A DNA stretch of 64,000 nt from Christensenella sp964592155 (GTDB taxonomy: Bacteria > Bacillota > Clostridia > Christensenellales > Christensenellaceae). The notes beneath the pieces were generated by a model. The model searched no databases. It was given only the letters and a program-made list of their open reading frames with translations, and was not told the DNA's origin. Every line of letters begins with the position of its first letter. Within the stretch, counting starts at the first letter, position 1. This document shows positions 16,876 to 26,560 of this stretch, piece after piece. The stretch spans positions 23,243 to 87,242 of the forward strand of contig CAZQDA010000002.1 of assembly GCA_964592155.1 (NCBI GenBank). The letters run 5' to 3'. The position numbers and the translations under genes were made by a program.

Positions 16876-17622
16876 TTATCGTAGTAATAATTTTTCAGCC
16901 AGAGTCGCGATAAATTCACCGTTTGTCGGTTTCCCTTTTTCGGAACTGATTGTATATCCGAAATATTCGTGAAACGCCTTTGGCTGCCCTCTGTTTGCTG
17001 ATGTTTCAATGGCATGCCTAATGTTGCGCTCTACGCATTTTTCTGTGGTTTGATACTTTTCAGCAAGAGGCCGGTATATCATTTTATTGAGCGGGCGAAT
17101 ACTCCTGCCATCCTTGCATACCATTAAAAGGGCATCTTTGAGCAGCGTATATCCCTGAATGTTGATGGGCATCCCTAAAACCATCAACGCCACCATAATC
17201 ATTTTTTCCAAAAAAAGATTTTCGTCCGAAGCAATCTGCGTTTTTTGGTTTTGCTCGCGCAAAGCCGCCACTTCCAAAATGCGAGGCACAAATATCTCTT
17301 TGATATATGGCTTCACAAATATATAATTTGCTTCTAATTCTGCCGCCTTTTTATTGATCAAATCCTGATTCATAGAGGTGAGGACGATTTTCAAAACATG
17401 CTTATCCTCAAACATATGCTCCATCAGGGCAAAACCATCATATCCGGGTAAAATCGCCTCCACCAGCACCAGATCGGGCTGATAGGAATCATACAGGGAA
17501 ATCGCCTCTTCGCCACTGGTCGTAGACAAAAACGAGGCAGATATTTCTTTGAGCATTTCCCTGACCTGACACGCATATTCCCTGCTCTGTTCTACTATCA
17601 ATGTGCGTTGAAATCTTGTCAA
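16876..17622 (-). CDS. spo0A: Spo0A-type sporulation regulator with degenerate receiver domain
   Basis: 248 residues. The C-terminal DNA-binding domain (about 135-248) is well kept, including the recognition helix region CVERNIRHAIETSANRG. The receiver domain (1-120) lacks the usual phosphorylation site: the acidic pair is E11-Q12, and the phospho-acceptor Asp (D56 in Bacillus subtilis) is Glu55 in LVLVEAILPGYDG. The switch residue (LTS) and Lys (FVKPY) remain. The start is a TTG at 17622 with GGAGG six bases upstream. It follows recN directly; spoIVB, normally between them, is missing. The gene is intact, so it probably acts without phosphorelay control or in non-sporulation regulation. Confidence 0.9.
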   Translation of the reverse strand: MTRFQRTLIVEQSREYACQVREMLKEISASFLSTTSGEEAISLYDSYQPDLVLVEAILPGYDGFALMEHMFEDKHVLKIVLTSMNQDLINKKAAELEANYIFVKPYIKEIFVPRILEVAALREQNQKTQIASDENLFLEKMIMVALMVLGMPINIQGYTLLKDALLMVCKDGRSIRPLNKMIYRPLAEKYQTTEKCVERNIRHAIETSANRGQPKAFHEYFGYTISSEKGKPTNGEFIATLAEKLLLR

Positions 17623-17644
17623 AGCAATCCTCCATATTGTCAGT

Positions 17645-19348
17645 TTAAAACGCTTGTTTCAGCCGCTTTGCATTTTGAATCAATTCGGCCGCATATTTTT
17701 GGGAGCTCTCCGTTTCGATTCCCCCTGAAAGCCGCGCGACTTCGCGCACCACTTCATCCCCATCCAGTTTTTCCACAATTGTATTGGTAACCTGACCCGC
17801 CGTCTGCTTTGCGATTAAAAAATTTGAATCCGCCATCGCGGCGATCTGCGGCAGATGCGTAACGCAAATTACTTGGCGCGAGCGGGCAATGCAAGCCATT
17901 TTTTCAGATACCACCAATGCCATTTTTCCACTGATCCCCGTATCAATCTCGTCGAAGATCAAGGTTGAAATATCGTCAATCCCTGCGGAGATATTTTTAA
18001 AGGCAAGCATGATTCTGGATATTTCCCCGCCTGACGCCGTCTTTGAGAGTGGCTTTACGGGTTCTCCCGCGTTCGTAGAGATATAAAATTCCATCTCATC
18101 GATTCCGTTTCTTGTATAATCCGCTTCCTGCATTGAGGGAAGCGGTACAAACCGCGCTTCAAACTGTGCGTTTTGCATGCCAAGATCTTTTAGCTCCGCG
18201 AGAATATTTTTTGAAAGCTTTTCAGCCGCCTTTTTTCTTGTTTCCGAAAGCGTTCCGTATTCGTCATAAAGCTTCCCTTTTACAATACCGATTTCCGCCG
18301 TCAGCCGCGCCGCCGTCTGCTCTGCATTTTGAAGCCGTTCAAGCCGGTCTTTTGACTCTTCACAATAAGCGAGTATTTCTTCTTCCGTATTTCCATATTT
18401 TCTGGCGAGCGTATGGATGAATTCAATCCTCTCTTCAATTTCTTCCTGCCGCTGTCCGTCAAACACAACGCTTTCCGAATAATCCCGCAGATCGTGCGCA
18501 CACTCTTCCAGAATGTATGCGGCTTCCTGTATGCGCTCCAGCGTTTTTTGATATTGCAGATCATATCCTGAAATTCTGGCAAGCTCAGCCGCTGTATGCT
18601 GCACCAAAGAGAGTGCGCTCCCCCCCTCTTCGCCTCCAAGATACAATTCTGTATATCCATTGCTTAATGCCTTGGCAATGGATTGCGCATTGTTTAAGCG
18701 ATCGCGTTCTTCTTTCAAGGCATCCCGCTCGCCTGCTGATAATTGCGCTTCTTCGATTTCCTGTATCTGGAAAGAAAGCAAATCCATACTGCGCACCCGT
18801 TCCTTTTCATCTCCACCGATATCTGCAAGCTGTGATTCCATCTCTTTCAGACGTTCATAAAGTCCTGAAATCTTCTCTTTGCAAGGCTTAATTTGATCCT
18901 TACAATAATTATCGATAAAGGAAAGGTGGTTTTTGGCATAGAGAAGCGACTGATGCTCATGCTGGCCGTGCAAATCAATCATTTTATCGGTAAGCGCTTT
19001 TAGCGTTGCGAGATTCACCGCCGTTCCATTGACCCTGCAAACATTTTTGCCATTGGAAGACAAATCACGCGACAAAATCAATTCATCTGAGCATTCCAGC
19101 CCGTTTTCTTCAAAAAAAGCTTCAAAAGCAGAGCTGTCAATATAGAGCACTGCCTCCACATGCGCCTTTTCCTGGCCGGAACGAATCAGATCCCTGTCTG
19201 CTCTTTCGCCAAGCAGCAGATTCATTGAGTCAACAACAATGGATTTTCCTGCGCCGGTTTCGCCGGAAAGCACATTGAGCCCATCTGAAAATTCTATATT
19301 CAGTTCATCAATTAGCGCAATATTGCGCACCAATAGGCTATGTATCAT
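17645..19348 (-). CDS. recN: DNA repair protein RecN
   Basis: 567 residues, SMC-like ATPase acting early in double-strand-break repair. Walker A GETGAGKS lies at 29-36. The signature ASGGEISRIMLA and Walker B TLIFDEIDTGISG lie in the last third, separated from the N-terminal part by a coiled-coil middle. The length is normal for the family. The ATG at 19348 follows argR by 17 bases. The argR-recN pair is a conserved Bacillota arrangement. Confidence 0.96.
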   Translation of the reverse strand: MIHSLLVRNIALIDELNIEFSDGLNVLSGETGAGKSIVVDSMNLLLGERADRDLIRSGQEKAHVEAVLYIDSSAFEAFFEENGLECSDELILSRDLSSNGKNVCRVNGTAVNLATLKALTDKMIDLHGQHEHQSLLYAKNHLSFIDNYCKDQIKPCKEKISGLYERLKEMESQLADIGGDEKERVRSMDLLSFQIQEIEEAQLSAGERDALKEERDRLNNAQSIAKALSNGYTELYLGGEEGGSALSLVQHTAAELARISGYDLQYQKTLERIQEAAYILEECAHDLRDYSESVVFDGQRQEEIEERIEFIHTLARKYGNTEEEILAYCEESKDRLERLQNAEQTAARLTAEIGIVKGKLYDEYGTLSETRKKAAEKLSKNILAELKDLGMQNAQFEARFVPLPSMQEADYTRNGIDEMEFYISTNAGEPVKPLSKTASGGEISRIMLAFKNISAGIDDISTLIFDEIDTGISGKMALVVSEKMACIARSRQVICVTHLPQIAAMADSNFLIAKQTAGQVTNTIVEKLDGDEVVREVARLSGGIETESSQKYAAELIQNAKRLKQAF

Positions 19349-19365
19349 ACTATGAGCCGTTTTCC

Positions 19366-19818
19366 TTATTTATTTACAATCTTCAACAACCGTTCTGATA
19401 TCTCTTCCGCCGTTTGTTCTGAAGTCGTGGCGATAAAAATCGTATTATCCCCCGCCAGAGTTCCCACCACGCCTGGATAGTGCATGCTATCCACTACCTC
19501 GGCAGCCGCATTTGCGCTTCCGGAAAGAGTTTTGATTATCACCAGATTCATTGCCACATCCACTGACAATACCGTATCCTTAAAAATCCTCATCATGATA
19601 TCCAGATCATTGCTTTTGTTTTTTTTATTGACTGCATATTTATACGCGCCTGAGGAAGACTGAACTTTAATAAGCTGGAGCTCTTTAATGTCACGCGAAA
19701 TGGTCGCCTGCGTCACCTTGAACCCCGCCTCGTTTAAAAGCGCTACAAGATCCTCCTGCGTTTCGACTTCATTGTTTTCAATCAGATCTAAGATTTTGTT
19801 TTGTCTCTTGGATTTCAT
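19366..19818 (-). CDS. argR: Arginine repressor ArgR/AhrC
   Basis: 150 residues. An N-terminal winged helix (MKSKRQNKILDLIENNEVETQEDL, ending in ATISRDIKEL) binds ARG boxes. The C-terminal domain contains GTLAGDNTIFIATT, which forms the arginine-binding hexamer core. It controls arginine synthesis and breakdown in related bacteria. It lies between nadK and recN in the conserved order. No arginine genes occur in the window. Confidence 0.95.
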   Translation of the reverse strand: MKSKRQNKILDLIENNEVETQEDLVALLNEAGFKVTQATISRDIKELQLIKVQSSSGAYKYAVNKKNKSNDLDIMMRIFKDTVLSVDVAMNLVIIKTLSGSANAAAEVVDSMHYPGVVGTLAGDNTIFIATTSEQTAEEISERLLKIVNK

Positions 19819-19828
19819 GAATCTACCC

Positions 19829-20671
19829 CTACTTTTTCGTAATGCTCCATTGCGCCAGTTTATCCTTTAATTGTGGGAAAAACCTGTCGTTATTAATACG
19901 CAAAAAACGCGCCTTGAGCACTGATTTTTGAATGACAACCTCGTCCTCGTCACTTAAATATTCGGTCTCCTGACCATCTGCGCAAATCGTGATATCAGTT
20001 TCTCCCGCATGCGGCTTTACCATAATGGTATCGCTGTAGCGGGTGACGATGCTGCGCGCATAAAGGGAGTGTGAGCAAAGCGGCGTGATGAGGAAGCAAT
20101 TTACATTCGGCGCGATAATCGGCCCTCCTGCGGCAAGCGCATAAGCCGTCGAGCCCGTGGGGCTTGCAATAATCAATCCGTCGCCATTATAAAGCTCCGC
20201 AAGATTGCCGTTTACATAAAGATCCATCTGCGCCATGCGCGTCCTGTTTTCCTTCGTGATCACAAAGTCATTCAGCGCAATAAAAGATTTTCCACTGCCG
20301 TTTATTTTTGCCTGCATCATCATACGCTCATCAAAAACATAATCACCCGCCTTGATGCGCCCAATCATGCTGCGAACATCCGGCAGATTGATTTCACTCA
20401 TAAATCCCAGATGCCCGATGTTGACTCCGACAAGCGCCGTGCCGTGGGAAACATACTTTCGTGCAGCGCGAAGAATCGTGCCATCTCCACCCAGAATGAA
20501 AAGTACATCCGCTTCCGAGGCATCGGTATAATCCGAAATGCCCAGCAATTCCGCCGTACCGTCATCATAGCAGACCTCGCAGCCTTCCGCATGGAACGTT
20601 TCGATTACTTTCCGCGTTACAGTAAGCTCCGGATCCTTACTCGCGTTTGTATAAATCCCAAATTTCAGCAT
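19829..20671 (-). CDS. nadK: NAD kinase
   Basis: 280 residues; phosphorylates NAD to NADP in the cytoplasm. The motif GGDGT is at 61-65, with NIGHLGFMSE and SPTGSTAYALAAGGPI further on. I choose the ATG at 20671 (MLKFGIYTNA) because it begins at the family N-terminus and has GTGAGG upstream; a 12-residue longer reading from 20707 is less likely. It is the first gene of the nadK-argR-recN-spo0A-punA run. Confidence 0.95.
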   Translation of the reverse strand: MLKFGIYTNASKDPELTVTRKVIETFHAEGCEVCYDDGTAELLGISDYTDASEADVLFILGGDGTILRAARKYVSHGTALVGVNIGHLGFMSEINLPDVRSMIGRIKAGDYVFDERMMMQAKINGSGKSFIALNDFVITKENRTRMAQMDLYVNGNLAELYNGDGLIIASPTGSTAYALAAGGPIIAPNVNCFLITPLCSHSLYARSIVTRYSDTIMVKPHAGETDITICADGQETEYLSDEDEVVIQKSVLKARFLRINNDRFFPQLKDKLAQWSITKK

Positions 20672-20830
20672 ACAAGCCTCACTTCTCATCAATAATTCAG
20701 TTACCATTATACACTAAAAATGAATAGATATTCAAGAAAAAACTCATCTGCTTCCGCTACCCTTCCAAGCGTGATTCTTTATTAAAACTATAGCATATTC
20801 ACACCCCTATCACAAGTACCGGAGCAAACG

Positions 20831-20874
20831 AAAAGACCGCCGGTTCTGACTTTAAGATTACCGGCGGTCTTTTT
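20831..20874 (-). terminator. Terminator of the LacI-regulated transporter operon
   Basis: A 14-bp perfect stem pairs AAAAGACCGCCGGT (20831-20844) with ACCGGCGGTCTTTT (20860-20873). T-runs lie on both strands, so it may also block rightward transcripts. It lies 14 bases after the last gene of the operon. Confidence 0.9.
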
Positions 20875-20887
20875 ATTGAGGGAAAGG

Positions 20888-22120
20888 TTAAACAGGATAT
20901 GCTCCATATTCTGTAACTGCTCTGATCATGGATTCCACATTTTCCGGGGGAACCCCATATTGTAAATTATGTACAGGCGTAAAAATAAAACCCCCTCCCG
21001 GCGCAAAAATTTTGATTCTCTCCACGCACTGTCGCGCGACTTCTTCCGGAGTTCCATTCGGCAATACCGTTTGCGTATCAACCGCTCCTCCCCAAAACAC
21101 AATTCGATCTCCAAACTCTCGCTTTAACCGTTCCGGATCCATATTTTGCGTACTGACATGAACCGGATTCAGTATGTCAATTCCTGCCGCTATGATATGT
21201 TCGATCATGTGGTAAATGGATCCACAGCTGTGCATCATGACCTTCGCTTCACTATTGGCATGGATATAATCAGTCATTAGCCTGTAATTTGGCACATGCA
21301 ACTCCTTGAAGATATCAGGATCAAACAGCTCCCCATTTTGCGTTCCATAGTCTGTACCTGAAAGCAGGAGTGTATCAATATAATTTCCTACAGCTTGCAG
21401 ATATAGTTCCAGATTTTCGATCGCCCTTCTTGCGGTTGCTTCCAAAATTTCGTTTGCATATCCTTTTTCCAACATCAGCACGCACAGCCAGTCACAGATT
21501 GTATGTCCTGCGAAAAGAGCGTTTGTGCCAAGTCCACCCTTAAGAAACGTCCCGCAAATGGAAAGCTCCGTATAGTGATACAGCGCTTTTGCGCTGTTTT
21601 CCATATGTCTGAGCTCTTCCTGCGTATAGAGCGGAATCGATTTTTTCCACTTTTCAGGATCCATCTTGGAAATCGTTCCTGTCATTTCGGTTGGAATTTC
21701 ATTATCATAATAAAGCCCCCCCTTCGGCATGACTGCGATATTTTTTCCTGATTTATCCTGAATATGCAGATAACCTTTTTCGTCTTCCACCGGACAATAA
21801 TCTCCTGAAATCAACACCTTATTGCCTGCAAATGTCGTCCAGAACTTCCACTCGTCATTCCTAAGCCCAAATGCTTCCGAATAATTTTCCAATACAATCA
21901 CATCGGATTTTAAACAGTTTGACATCAACAGATCCGGACGTGCAAGCATTTGCCACGGATCATATACCTTTGACGGAAAAATATCAATGCCAAAATATCT
22001 TGCCAATTCACAATATTCATCTATGTGGATTCCCGTTACGCGCGATCCCCCCAGATCCATGGGAACACGGTCCGGCTCCTGGTGATTGATTGCGAGTCTT
22101 ACCCGCTGCCTTGAATTCAT
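20888..22120 (-). CDS. UroD-superfamily protein with H-x-C zinc-type motif (methyltransferase-like)
   Basis: 410 residues, a close relative of the protein at 5429-6640. N-terminus MNSRQRVRLAINHQEPDRVP, superfamily loop SGTDYGTQNGELFDP (254-268), H297-S-C299-G, and a His at 384 in TPVHNLQYGVPPENV where MtaA-type enzymes have their third zinc ligand. It is the last gene of an operon with a complete sugar-type ABC transporter and two dehydrogenases. Family knowledge points to zinc-dependent methyl transfer. Its presence beside a second, unrelated transporter operon makes a role in sugar or cyclitol catabolism likely, but no reaction is shown. Confidence 0.83.
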   Translation of the reverse strand: MNSRQRVRLAINHQEPDRVPMDLGGSRVTGIHIDEYCELARYFGIDIFPSKVYDPWQMLARPDLLMSNCLKSDVIVLENYSEAFGLRNDEWKFWTTFAGNKVLISGDYCPVEDEKGYLHIQDKSGKNIAVMPKGGLYYDNEIPTEMTGTISKMDPEKWKKSIPLYTQEELRHMENSAKALYHYTELSICGTFLKGGLGTNALFAGHTICDWLCVLMLEKGYANEILEATARRAIENLELYLQAVGNYIDTLLLSGTDYGTQNGELFDPDIFKELHVPNYRLMTDYIHANSEAKVMMHSCGSIYHMIEHIIAAGIDILNPVHVSTQNMDPERLKREFGDRIVFWGGAVDTQTVLPNGTPEEVARQCVERIKIFAPGGGFIFTPVHNLQYGVPPENVESMIRAVTEYGAYPV

Positions 22121-22140
22121 AATTATCCCCCTTATGCTTA

Positions 22141-22932
22141 TTATCTTAGAATATCGCTACATTCAATACGGTCAAGCGGCGAACCGTCTTCAATCGGATT
22201 CCCACGCAGATAGATGGAATCCATCTTTTCAAAAGAATCAAACACGCTGATATCTTTGATTGCGTTGTTATCCAGAATTACTTTTTCCAGTTTTGGCGCT
22301 CCGCCAAGCGCAGAAATATCTTCTATAAAATTATACTCCGCATTGAATTCTTCCAATTCTTTGAGTTCAGAAATCACTGAAATATCCCGAATTGTATTAT
22401 ATGGTACGGACAGATGTTTTAAATTTGTCAAATTTCTGACAATCTCAAGCTGATCAATCCCCGCCGCCGGCATGGCAAGATATTCCAGATATTCCAATTT
22501 TGACAATGTCGTGGTATCCTCCACCGCGGTTGCGGAAAAAGTAAGGCGCGTGAGTGCAGGAAGGGTATCAAGTCCTGCCGTATCATTCACATAGGATTCG
22601 AAAACAGCGATATCCTTCAACCGATCCAGTCCTTTCAACCGCGTGAAATTTTCGATCCGCGCACCTGCCACCATTAATAGTTCCAGATTTTTGAGCTTTG
22701 ATATATCCTCAAGCGCTGTCTGCCGGCCTTCCATCACCACCGCAAGCTCTTTTACCTGATCAAGATCCTGATGAGAAATTACTGCCTCTTGAGAAAGTCC
22801 AAGTTCCTTGCGCACCGCCGCATCAATTTCACTGTCTTCAATGGTCACCGGCACTTTGACACACCCCGCAAAGAAAACCGCGCTCAGTATGGCTATGATT
22901 AAAACTGCGAACCGGATTTTCATTCTTTTCAT
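22141..22932 (-). CDS. Leucine-rich-repeat lipoprotein
   Basis: 263 residues from the ATG at 22932 (GGGAAGGG eight bases upstream; a longer ATG at 22950 is possible). The signal peptide ends in lipobox FAGC with Cys24. About eight internalin-like leucine-rich repeats of roughly 22 residues follow (ISKLKNLELL, LSKLEYLEYL, VRNLTNLKHL, ISELKELEEF). They form a curved surface protein for binding another protein. It lies between the second permease gene and the UroD gene, with gaps of about 20 bases, so it is part of the transport operon. I know of no defined role for LRR lipoproteins in sugar import; a cell-surface docking or sensing role is a guess. Confidence 0.8.
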   Translation of the reverse strand: MKRMKIRFAVLIIAILSAVFFAGCVKVPVTIEDSEIDAAVRKELGLSQEAVISHQDLDQVKELAVVMEGRQTALEDISKLKNLELLMVAGARIENFTRLKGLDRLKDIAVFESYVNDTAGLDTLPALTRLTFSATAVEDTTTLSKLEYLEYLAMPAAGIDQLEIVRNLTNLKHLSVPYNTIRDISVISELKELEEFNAEYNFIEDISALGGAPKLEKVILDNNAIKDISVFDSFEKMDSIYLRGNPIEDGSPLDRIECSDILR

Positions 22933-22953
22933 ATTGCCAGCCCTTCCCATGAA

Positions 22954-23976
22954 TCATGTTTTGATTTTTCTGTTTTTTCTGAGAACATCGATATAAACTG
23001 CCGCAAGAATCATAATACCTTGAATAGACGTTTGGATGAAGGTATTGATTCCAAGCATTACAAGCCCTGTATTGAGAGAATTGATAATCAACACCCCCAC
23101 CATGGTTCCAATGACAGACCCGGTCCCGCCTTTTAAGCTGATTCCGCCGATCACAGTCGCCGCAATGACCTGGAGCTCCCAGCTATTTCCAATCGGAGGA
23201 TACCCCTGCTTGGTAAAGGCCGCAACCAAAATTCCGGAAAAACCCGCCAGCATTGCCGTGATGATAAAATTCATAAAACGCACTTTATTGGTATTGATTC
23301 CGGCAAGTCGCGCAACGTCGATGTTGCTTCCGGTTGCATAAATATTTCTCCCAAATACTGTCTTACGCAATAAAAATTCAAACAAAACAACCATGCCAAT
23401 GAAAAACAGGAAAGAAAAGGAAAGTCCGCCTGCTGAAGACAGCCTGATTTGCGCAGGGCCGAGTCCATCCATAAATGTTTCCGGCAGCGGAAAGACCGGA
23501 ACACCATTTGTAATTACATTCACGATTCCGCGCACGGAATATAGCGTTGCGATTGTGGCAATGAAAGCAGGCAACTTGATTTTTACGATTAAGACAGCAT
23601 TGACAATACCAACAATGGAACAAATCAAAACCGCAATGATAATGCACAGCAATACTCCAAACCATTCCGCTCCTGTGCCCAGCATTCCAAAACAATTATA
23701 TTCCATCATCATGGAAGTGGAGACAATTGCTCCCAGGCCTGCCGTAGACCCTACGGAGATATCGATGTCTCCCGAGAGGATAATCAACGTTTCACCAACA
23801 GCTACGATTCCTGTAAAAGCAAGGGTCTTCAGCAACGAATAGATATTTTCCTGCGACAAAAATGCCGGCTTAAGTATGGAAAAAAATGCTACGATTCCAA
23901 TCAATATCAATATAACGCCGAATTCCTGCTGCCGGCTTATTTTGCCGACAAAAGACTTTTTCATAACTCCATTCAT
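22954..23976 (-). CDS. Sugar ABC transporter permease (second of pair)
   Basis: 340 residues, RbsC-type permease with about eight to ten hydrophobic helices. It contains SGDIDISVGSTAGLGA, VARLAGINTNKVR and IGGISLKGGTGSVIG. GGGAGG lies 7 bases before the ATG. It pairs with the permease at 23989, so the transporter is probably a heterodimer, unlike the single-permease system at 619. Substrate unknown. Confidence 0.93.
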   Translation of the reverse strand: MNGVMKKSFVGKISRQQEFGVILILIGIVAFFSILKPAFLSQENIYSLLKTLAFTGIVAVGETLIILSGDIDISVGSTAGLGAIVSTSMMMEYNCFGMLGTGAEWFGVLLCIIIAVLICSIVGIVNAVLIVKIKLPAFIATIATLYSVRGIVNVITNGVPVFPLPETFMDGLGPAQIRLSSAGGLSFSFLFFIGMVVLFEFLLRKTVFGRNIYATGSNIDVARLAGINTNKVRFMNFIITAMLAGFSGILVAAFTKQGYPPIGNSWELQVIAATVIGGISLKGGTGSVIGTMVGVLIINSLNTGLVMLGINTFIQTSIQGIMILAAVYIDVLRKNRKIKT

Positions 23977-23988
23977 AGTTTGCCTCCC

Positions 23989-25005
23989 TTAGCTCTGCCT
24001 GCCGAATTTTTTATTGCGGCGCAACACATCAAAAACGACTGCCGCTACAATTATAATTCCCATTACAACGCTCTGCCAGTTCGAATTTACCGCAAGCATA
24101 TTCAATACATTCTGCATGGCTGCCATCATCGCGACTCCAAAAAATGTACCAATCATAGAGCCGGCTCCGCCAATCATACTGACCCCGCCAATCGCACAGG
24201 CCGCAATAATCTGCATCTCCCATCCGTCTCCCGTATTCGGATTTGCGTTCACCTCCCGCCCAAGCAAAAACATGCTGGTGACAGCTACCATAAAGCCGCT
24301 GATCACATAAGTGGCGATCTTAATGCGATCTGTATTGATGCCTGAGTTTCTTGCGGCAGGAAGGCTGTCGCCTGTCGCATATACCTTCCTGCCGAACGCC
24401 GTTTTTTTCAAAACAAGCTGCGCAATGATAATAAACGCTACAAAAAATAGAAACGCCCATCCAAGCCCCCCCGCAACGGGAGAAGTTCCAAATTCAATAA
24501 AACCGCGCGCCCCCGGAGCGTTTACAATGCTGATCGGTTTTGCGTTTGTGAGCGCTCGGGCTGCTCCCTTGCATACATAAAGCATCGCAATCGTAACAAT
24601 AAAGGCCGGCATTTTCAGCTTCACAACACATAATCCGTTGATTAAGGACAGCCCGATGGTTAAAGCAAAAACCAGAATTAACGCTACCTGCCAGTATAAC
24701 TCTGCAAATTTCAATAAAAAAGCGAAAAACATGGTTCCAAGCGCGCACATAGACCCAACAGAAATATCGATCTCATCTACAATAATGATAAATGTCTGGC
24801 CGATTGCCAGAAAACCGTAGAGCGCCATCATTTTTGCCATGGCCACGATATTATTTGGATTGACAAAAACCGGATTCAAAATCACCGCAACCACACAAAG
24901 CACAATAAACGGCACAATCACTGTAATTTCCTGCAATTCAAACACTTTGCGCAACGGGTTTATCTGTTTTACGTTTTTACCATCATAATTCTTAGTCGTT
25001 TCCAT
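23989..25005 (-). CDS. Sugar ABC transporter permease (first of pair)
   Basis: 338 residues, RbsC-type permease. Conserved segments are VDEIDISVGSMCALG, AARNSGINTDRIK and IGGVSMIGGAGSMIG. A cytoplasmic N-terminal extension of about 25 polar residues precedes the first helix. It is spaced 18 bases from the ATPase and 12 from the other permease, so all three should be made together. Confidence 0.93.
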   Translation of the reverse strand: METTKNYDGKNVKQINPLRKVFELQEITVIVPFIVLCVVAVILNPVFVNPNNIVAMAKMMALYGFLAIGQTFIIIVDEIDISVGSMCALGTMFFAFLLKFAELYWQVALILVFALTIGLSLINGLCVVKLKMPAFIVTIAMLYVCKGAARALTNAKPISIVNAPGARGFIEFGTSPVAGGLGWAFLFFVAFIIIAQLVLKKTAFGRKVYATGDSLPAARNSGINTDRIKIATYVISGFMVAVTSMFLLGREVNANPNTGDGWEMQIIAACAIGGVSMIGGAGSMIGTFFGVAMMAAMQNVLNMLAVNSNWQSVVMGIIIVAAVVFDVLRRNKKFGRQS

Positions 25006-25023
25006 ATTATTATGCCCCTTTCC

Positions 25024-26535
25024 TTACGCAAAGCATCTTGCAATGACAGCTTCCTGTGTGGCTTCTGATTTATCAAGCGCTCCTACCACGGTTCCATGTG
25101 CCATCACCACAAACCTGTCGCACATTGCCAATATTTCAGGTAATTCCGAAGAAACCATAATAATCGCGATTCCCATTGCCGCCAATTCGTTGATCATTAA
25201 ATAAATTTCATTTTTGGAACCGACGTCAATTCCTTTTGTCGGCTCATCAAGCATTAAAATTTTTGGATTTGTGTTTATGCTCTTTGCAAGGACCACCTTT
25301 TGCTGATTTCCTCCGGAAAGATTTGCCACCATGGCTTTATAAGTCGGCGCTTTGATGCTAAGCCTTTCCATATAATCCGTCGCCGACTGTTCCTCCTTTT
25401 TTTTATTCAAAAAGAGGCCGGTACTGATCCCTTTCAGATTGCTGAGCACAATATTTGTTTTGATATCGCCCAGCATCAATAACCCGCCTTCTTTGCGATC
25501 TTCTGTGACATAACTGATCCCGTTTTTGATAGCATCCGCTTCATTACGTATTCTAATTTGCTTTTGATTTAAAAATATTTTTCCTGATTTTAAAGGGTAT
25601 TGCCCAAAAATCGCACTCAAAGTTTCTGTTCTTCCCGCGCCGACAAGCCCTGCAATTCCCAGCACTTCCCCTTCTTTCACAGAAAAACTAACGTCGCGAA
25701 TCAAGGTCCTGTTCTGTATTTGCGGGTGCTCTACCGTAAGATTCTCCACCCTCAACACTTCATTGCCTATCTTACTTGACCTAGTTGGATAAAGATTCGT
25801 AATTTTTCTTCCTACCATAGCTGAAATAATCGTGTCTTTATCGTAATCCTTTTTTTCGTATGTCTCAATCAGCGTTCCGTCACGCAATATCGTTACCCGG
25901 TCTGTCAACGCAAAAATTTCTTCCAGCTTATGCGTTACAAAAATTACGCTTGTTCCCTTTTCCTTTAAGTTATTGATAATTACAAACAACTTTTCCACAT
26001 CATCCTGCGAAAGGGCTGTCGTTGGCTCATCGAGGATCAGGACGCTTGGATTCCACGACAACGCCCTTGCAATCATCATCAACTGCTTTTGTCCTACAGA
26101 AAGCAAATTTACGTGCGTAGATGCCTCAAGCTCAATTTTGTTTTCTTTTAAAAACGCTGCTGCCTTCCGCACCAAATCATTCTGATTTACGGTTTTCTTT
26201 TCATTGCCCTTTAAATGTCCGACATAAATATTTTCAGCCACCGTGAGGTCATCCATCACGTTGATTTCCTGCGGCACATAGCCGATGCCCTGCAATAGCG
26301 CATCATGCGGTGATTTGAAAGATACTTTTTTTCCGTTGATCAAAATTTCGCCTTCAAATGTACCGTCTTTATAAATTCCGTTGATCGTTTTCAGAATGGT
26401 TGATTTTCCGGCGCCGTTCTCACCAATCAAACCTAGTACTTCATGCTTTTTTGTCCTGAGCGTGACATGGCTTAAAGCTTTCACGCCTGGGAATTCTTTT
26501 GTGATATCAATTGCTTCCAAAACATATTCAGCCAT
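25024..26535 (-). CDS. Ribose-type sugar ABC transporter, fused double ATPase
   Basis: 503 residues, two ABC domains. First domain: Walker A GENGAGKST, signature LSVGQKQLMM, Walker B with DEPTTALSQDD. Second domain: degenerate P-loop GLVGAGRTE, intact LSGGNQQKVVLAKS, DEPTKGIDVGS. It powers import of the solute captured by the lipoprotein at 26606. A hairpin at 26561-26587 separates it from that gene. Confidence 0.94.
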   Translation of the reverse strand: MAEYVLEAIDITKEFPGVKALSHVTLRTKKHEVLGLIGENGAGKSTILKTINGIYKDGTFEGEILINGKKVSFKSPHDALLQGIGYVPQEINVMDDLTVAENIYVGHLKGNEKKTVNQNDLVRKAAAFLKENKIELEASTHVNLLSVGQKQLMMIARALSWNPSVLILDEPTTALSQDDVEKLFVIINNLKEKGTSVIFVTHKLEEIFALTDRVTILRDGTLIETYEKKDYDKDTIISAMVGRKITNLYPTRSSKIGNEVLRVENLTVEHPQIQNRTLIRDVSFSVKEGEVLGIAGLVGAGRTETLSAIFGQYPLKSGKIFLNQKQIRIRNEADAIKNGISYVTEDRKEGGLLMLGDIKTNIVLSNLKGISTGLFLNKKKEEQSATDYMERLSIKAPTYKAMVANLSGGNQQKVVLAKSINTNPKILMLDEPTKGIDVGSKNEIYLMINELAAMGIAIIMVSSELPEILAMCDRFVVMAHGTVVGALDKSEATQEAVIARCFA

Positions 26536-26560
26536 ATTCCCGCTTCCTTTCCTTTTTTAA

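Noticed and set aside
16876..17622. spo0A as a pseudogene
   Set aside because: The frame is intact and full length, has a good ribosome binding site, and the DNA-binding domain is conserved. Only the receiver site has changed.
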